Below are positions 61,388-64,000 of a DNA stretch of 64,000 bases, in pieces (positions within the stretch are counted from its first letter, which is position 1; the number at the start of each line of letters is the position of its first letter). The position numbers were made by a program, and so were the translations under genes. The stretch is from NCBI GenBank assembly GCA_002482535.1, contig DLGE01000015.1:22242-86241 (forward strand), read 5' to 3'. Under the pieces are notes generated by a model that had not been told where the DNA came from, made no database searches, and worked only from the letters and a program-made list of their open reading frames with translations. Origin of the DNA: Peptococcaceae bacterium UBA7702. GTDB taxonomy: Bacteria; Bacillota; Dehalobacteriia; UBA7702.

Positions 61388-63460
61388 TCAGGTAACAGTT
61401 GGTAATTTTGAATAATCCGGTGCTTTGCCCTTACCCCAAAAAGCGCCCAACAGGGATTTACGATCCGACGCTTGATTCATGTTTTCCAAATGACCCGCGG
61501 CAACGATCTCCAAACAGGTTTCAATGCAAAGCTCATCGCCATCGCCAATCCGCACCTTGCTATCCTTGCGGTCAACCAGGATATCGTATATTTCGATTTT
61601 CTGTTTCCGCATCTCTTCGGCGATGATCGCTTTTCCTTTGGCAATGGCAGCGCTTACAGCGCGCTCCATCACCTGGTCCTCTTTGTTCACCGCGGGTTTC
61701 AGCTTTATTTGGCCCCAAGGGGCATAGATATAGACGCCCTCTGCTTCATGGTTTTGTACCACCACATGAAAAATCGTCATCACTTTGCCGACGGCGGCGC
61801 CGACGGCGTTGGCAACGTGATGGTATTCGGGAAAAACTGCCTTGGTCTGAAACTTTTTCGCGGCTTCCGGCAGCCAAAAGCGGGTCGGCGCGCCGATGCC
61901 GATCACCGGCAAACCGAGGTGAAAGCCATTGCTTACAAGTGCGTCAGCTTTTCCCCAAATAGCGCTGCGAAAAAAATACTCCATCACTTTATCACCACGG
62001 AAAGGATCAATTTCAACCTTTTCATAGGTAAGGGCGCTGTCCAAAATAACACGGCAAAGTTTATCGGTGACGGCGGCTTTTGCTTTGAAGATGAAGTCTT
62101 CCAGAGACAGGCCGGCTTTTTTTGCCAATATATTCCCGGCAATGGCGGCGCCTTCGCCGTTGCCGGCGCGATAAAGACCTTCCAGACAGAGAACATCGGT
62201 GGGCGTGAAGCCTACAGCCCCCAAAATACCGTGATCCAACAGATCATCAAAGGAAATCAAATTGGCTTCCACCCCGATTCTACGGCTGATTTCCGTGATA
62301 GTATGAGGGGCATCGGCCACGGCTTCAATCACTTTTCGCTGAATTTCCGTTAGTTTTAAGTGGGAGGAAGGTGGATGCAGCAGAAAATACCCTTCAAAGG
62401 CCTCGTTGAAAACAAGACCCATAGGGTGATAAACAGCGTATTCCAGTTCTTCTAAATAAGCCGGATACTTTTTACAGATCACTGAAACGGGCCAATTGCG
62501 GCGGGGCCCGATTTTTATTTCTCCATTCTGTGTAAGTCGAATGCGGCTGTCGCCCCCCAGACCCGAAGTGGTCACCTCCACAGCAGCGACCCGGGTTTTC
62601 CAGCCACCGACCTTGGCTCCTTCCGCATCAAGGCGGGGCAACCCGTGCTTCAGGATGGCAATATCCGTCGTTGTACCCCCCATATCGAGGACAAGTCCGT
62701 CAGTGGAACCGTTAAGATAGATGGCGCCAATGATGCTGGCGGCGGGTCCCGAAAGAATCGTTTCAATGGGACGCTCTCTCGTAATTGTCTCATTCATCAG
62801 GCTGCCGTCTCCCTTCACCACCATGATCGGGATAGCAAGACCGCATTCTGATAATACCTGCTTTACCCCATGGAGCAGGCTGTCGATCACAAAGACCAAG
62901 CGCGCGTTAAGGACGCAGGTGACGGTTCTCTCATGAACACCCAAGGCCGTAGAAAGCTCGTGAGCCGTGACCACGGGAACCTCTAAAATTTCTCTTACCA
63001 GATTTTTCACCGTTTCCTCATGTTCCTGGTTGCGTACGCTGCAAATGCCGGAAATCGCCACAGCATCCACCTTATGCCGGAGTTCCTCAATGGCTTCCCT
63101 GGTCTTATTTAAATCCAGCGGTTCCGTTTCCTCACCGCGGATATTGAATTTTCCCGGCAATACATAGCATTCGCATTGGGGCAGCTCCTGTTCGGACTCG
63201 TAACCCAATAACAACAACCCCACACGGCAGCCACGGTTTTCCACAATGGCGTTGGTGGCCAGTGTTGTTGAAATTCCCACATAAGAAACGGTATCCAAAT
63301 GATACGCGGAAAGTTTTTGAATGGTTTCACGAATTCCAATCATCAGATCCTGATGGGTTGTCGGAGATTTTACCGCCGCCAAAACTTTTTTTGCAGATAG
63401 ATCAATGATAACGCCGTCAGTAAAGGTACCTCCGGTATCAATACCCAAAACGGTCGACAT
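61388..63460 (-). CDS. Hydantoinase/oxoprolinase-like ASKHA ATPase, copy 2
   Basis: 690 residues, paralogous to 35094-37121 over its full length: VLGIDTGGTFTDGVII, VKGDGSLMNE, GPAASIIGA, LVLDMGGTTTDIAIL, and the internal HTH-like segment TEIQRKVIEAVADAPHTITEISRRIG. No HyuB partner. Unlike copy 1, no sigma-54 promoter is visible in front. An MFS gene ends 58 bases upstream and may be co-transcribed. It could act on a ring-bearing nutrient taken up by that transporter, or serve a corrinoid protein. AGGGGGA precedes the ATG. Confidence 0.8.
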   Translation of the reverse strand: MSTVLGIDTGGTFTDGVIIDLSAKKVLAAVKSPTTHQDLMIGIRETIQKLSAYHLDTVSYVGISTTLATNAIVENRGCRVGLLLLGYESEQELPQCECYVLPGKFNIRGEETEPLDLNKTREAIEELRHKVDAVAISGICSVRNQEHEETVKNLVREILEVPVVTAHELSTALGVHERTVTCVLNARLVFVIDSLLHGVKQVLSECGLAIPIMVVKGDGSLMNETITRERPIETILSGPAASIIGAIYLNGSTDGLVLDMGGTTTDIAILKHGLPRLDAEGAKVGGWKTRVAAVEVTTSGLGGDSRIRLTQNGEIKIGPRRNWPVSVICKKYPAYLEELEYAVYHPMGLVFNEAFEGYFLLHPPSSHLKLTEIQRKVIEAVADAPHTITEISRRIGVEANLISFDDLLDHGILGAVGFTPTDVLCLEGLYRAGNGEGAAIAGNILAKKAGLSLEDFIFKAKAAVTDKLCRVILDSALTYEKVEIDPFRGDKVMEYFFRSAIWGKADALVSNGFHLGLPVIGIGAPTRFWLPEAAKKFQTKAVFPEYHHVANAVGAAVGKVMTIFHVVVQNHEAEGVYIYAPWGQIKLKPAVNKEDQVMERAVSAAIAKGKAIIAEEMRKQKIEIYDILVDRKDSKVRIGDGDELCIETCLEIVAAGHLENMNQASDRKSLLGAFWGKGKAPDYSKLPTVT

Positions 63461-63517
63461 AAGGACATTCCCCCTAAGTATTTATTATATTGTTGCGTAT
63501 CGGAAAGCCCGTCTTCA

Positions 63518-64000
63518 CTATTTTTTGCGGGTGATGGAGTGATCCAGGCGACTGCACTCCGCTAAAGTTTTCCCTTTGGTTTCCGGCGCCCAAAGAATGC
63601 AAATAACCAAACCGAGCACGGTAATACCCGTCGCCAAGAGCATCGTCGTCTGTATGCCTCCCTGTTGCAGCACCCAGGGCAAAGCAAAGGTTCCGATTGC
63701 CGCGCCGATACGGCTAATCGCGGTGGCAATGCCAAAGGCGGAGGCGCGAATCTCCGTGGGAAATAATTCGTTGGGGTAGAGGGCATCCAAGATCGTGGGC
63801 GGCCCTGAGAAAAACGCGTATAAGGCAAATCCCGCGATAATAAGCCAAATGGGAGGTTCTACCGTAACACCGAGGACCAATAAACCTATGGTCATAAAGA
63901 TAAAGCTCATGATGATCATGGGACGCCTGCCCATGGATTCCACCCAAAACAGGCCGGGAATACACCCCAAGGCAAAGGCAAAATTGATGGCGGCGTAGCC
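63518..64000 (-). CDS. MFS sugar/metabolite porter, C-terminal part (runs off the window)
   Basis: The frame is open to the window edge; only the last 160 residues are seen. Motifs are FWVESMGRRPMIIMS, DALYPNELFPTEIRASAFG and APETKGKTLAE, as in the sugar-porter-like gene at 25763. It ends with UAG followed immediately in frame by UGA, the only UAG-terminated gene in the window. It lies upstream of the hydantoinase-like gene in the same direction. Confidence 0.85.
   Translation of the reverse strand, partial: GYAAINFAFALGCIPGLFWVESMGRRPMIIMSFIFMTIGLLVLGVTVEPPIWLIIAGFALYAFFSGPPTILDALYPNELFPTEIRASAFGIATAISRIGAAIGTFALPWVLQQGGIQTTMLLATGITVLGLVICILWAPETKGKTLAECSRLDHSITRKK

Noticed and set aside
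1..64000. CRISPR arrays, rRNA or tRNA genes
   Set aside because: No regularly spaced direct repeats, rRNA motifs or tRNA cloverleafs were recognised by reading; a covariance-model scan would be decisive.

Overview
The window comes from a strictly anaerobic, corrinoid-dependent bacterium, most likely a Bacillota member (Clostridia or Negativicutes). The evidence is methylamine-type corrinoid methyltransferases, ferredoxin-linked IorAB, S-layer (SLH) proteins, FeoAB, and strong AGGAGG-type ribosome sites. The exact taxon cannot be read from the sequence. I support 44 protein genes; the first and last run off the window. No rRNA, tRNA, CRISPR array or intact insertion sequence was recognised.

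Layout. 1-619 is the N-terminal part of a PAS sensor/regulator. 745-8702 holds an MFS drug exporter, then an operon with two MttB-family methyltransferase + MFS pairs and a UroD-like protein, facing a sigma-54 activator (9091-10530). 10820-15202 holds a CarD-like factor and iorA-iorB-phenylacetate-CoA ligase. 15321-22747 is a cobalamin riboswitch followed by three secreted proteins whose folds resemble vertebrate intrinsic factor/transcobalamin. 23066-24442 is rpoN. 24889-29096 carries transporters. 29358-50841 is a series of methyl-transfer modules. 50986-57389 is housekeeping (two foldases, mfd, pth). 57502-61316 is a PRC-barrel protein and a DtxR-like/feoAB iron unit. 61388-64000 is a second hydantoinase-like ATPase and a truncated sugar-type MFS gene.

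How it works together. Five sigma-54 activators (PAS-AAA+-Fis HTH) each sit beside a near-consensus -24/-12 promoter (TGGCAY-N5-TTGCA). I found six such promoters, all on the minus strand, and rpoN lies among them. They drive mttB/MFS operons, a BCCT-mttB-BCCT operon, a putative corrinoid-reactivation operon (hydantoinase-like ATPase, DUF1638, two MetH-activation-like proteins), one of the activators, and an mtbB-mtbC-tauE operon. The picture is of a cell that senses and demethylates several methylated amines and imports cobamide through riboswitch-controlled surface proteins.

Main discoveries. (1) mtbB (47341-48729) is one gene interrupted by an in-frame UAG at the pyrrolysine position of dimethylamine methyltransferase, so this bacterium very probably uses the 22nd amino acid. 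UAG ends only 1 of 43 readable genes here, and that one is followed at once by UGA. (2) A cobalamin riboswitch precedes a secreted toroid + DUF4430 + SLH protein set, a candidate bacterial intrinsic-factor-like system. (3) The mtbB transcript has a roughly 150-nt leader that can fold into a three-way junction, unlike the short leaders of the other sigma-54 operons.
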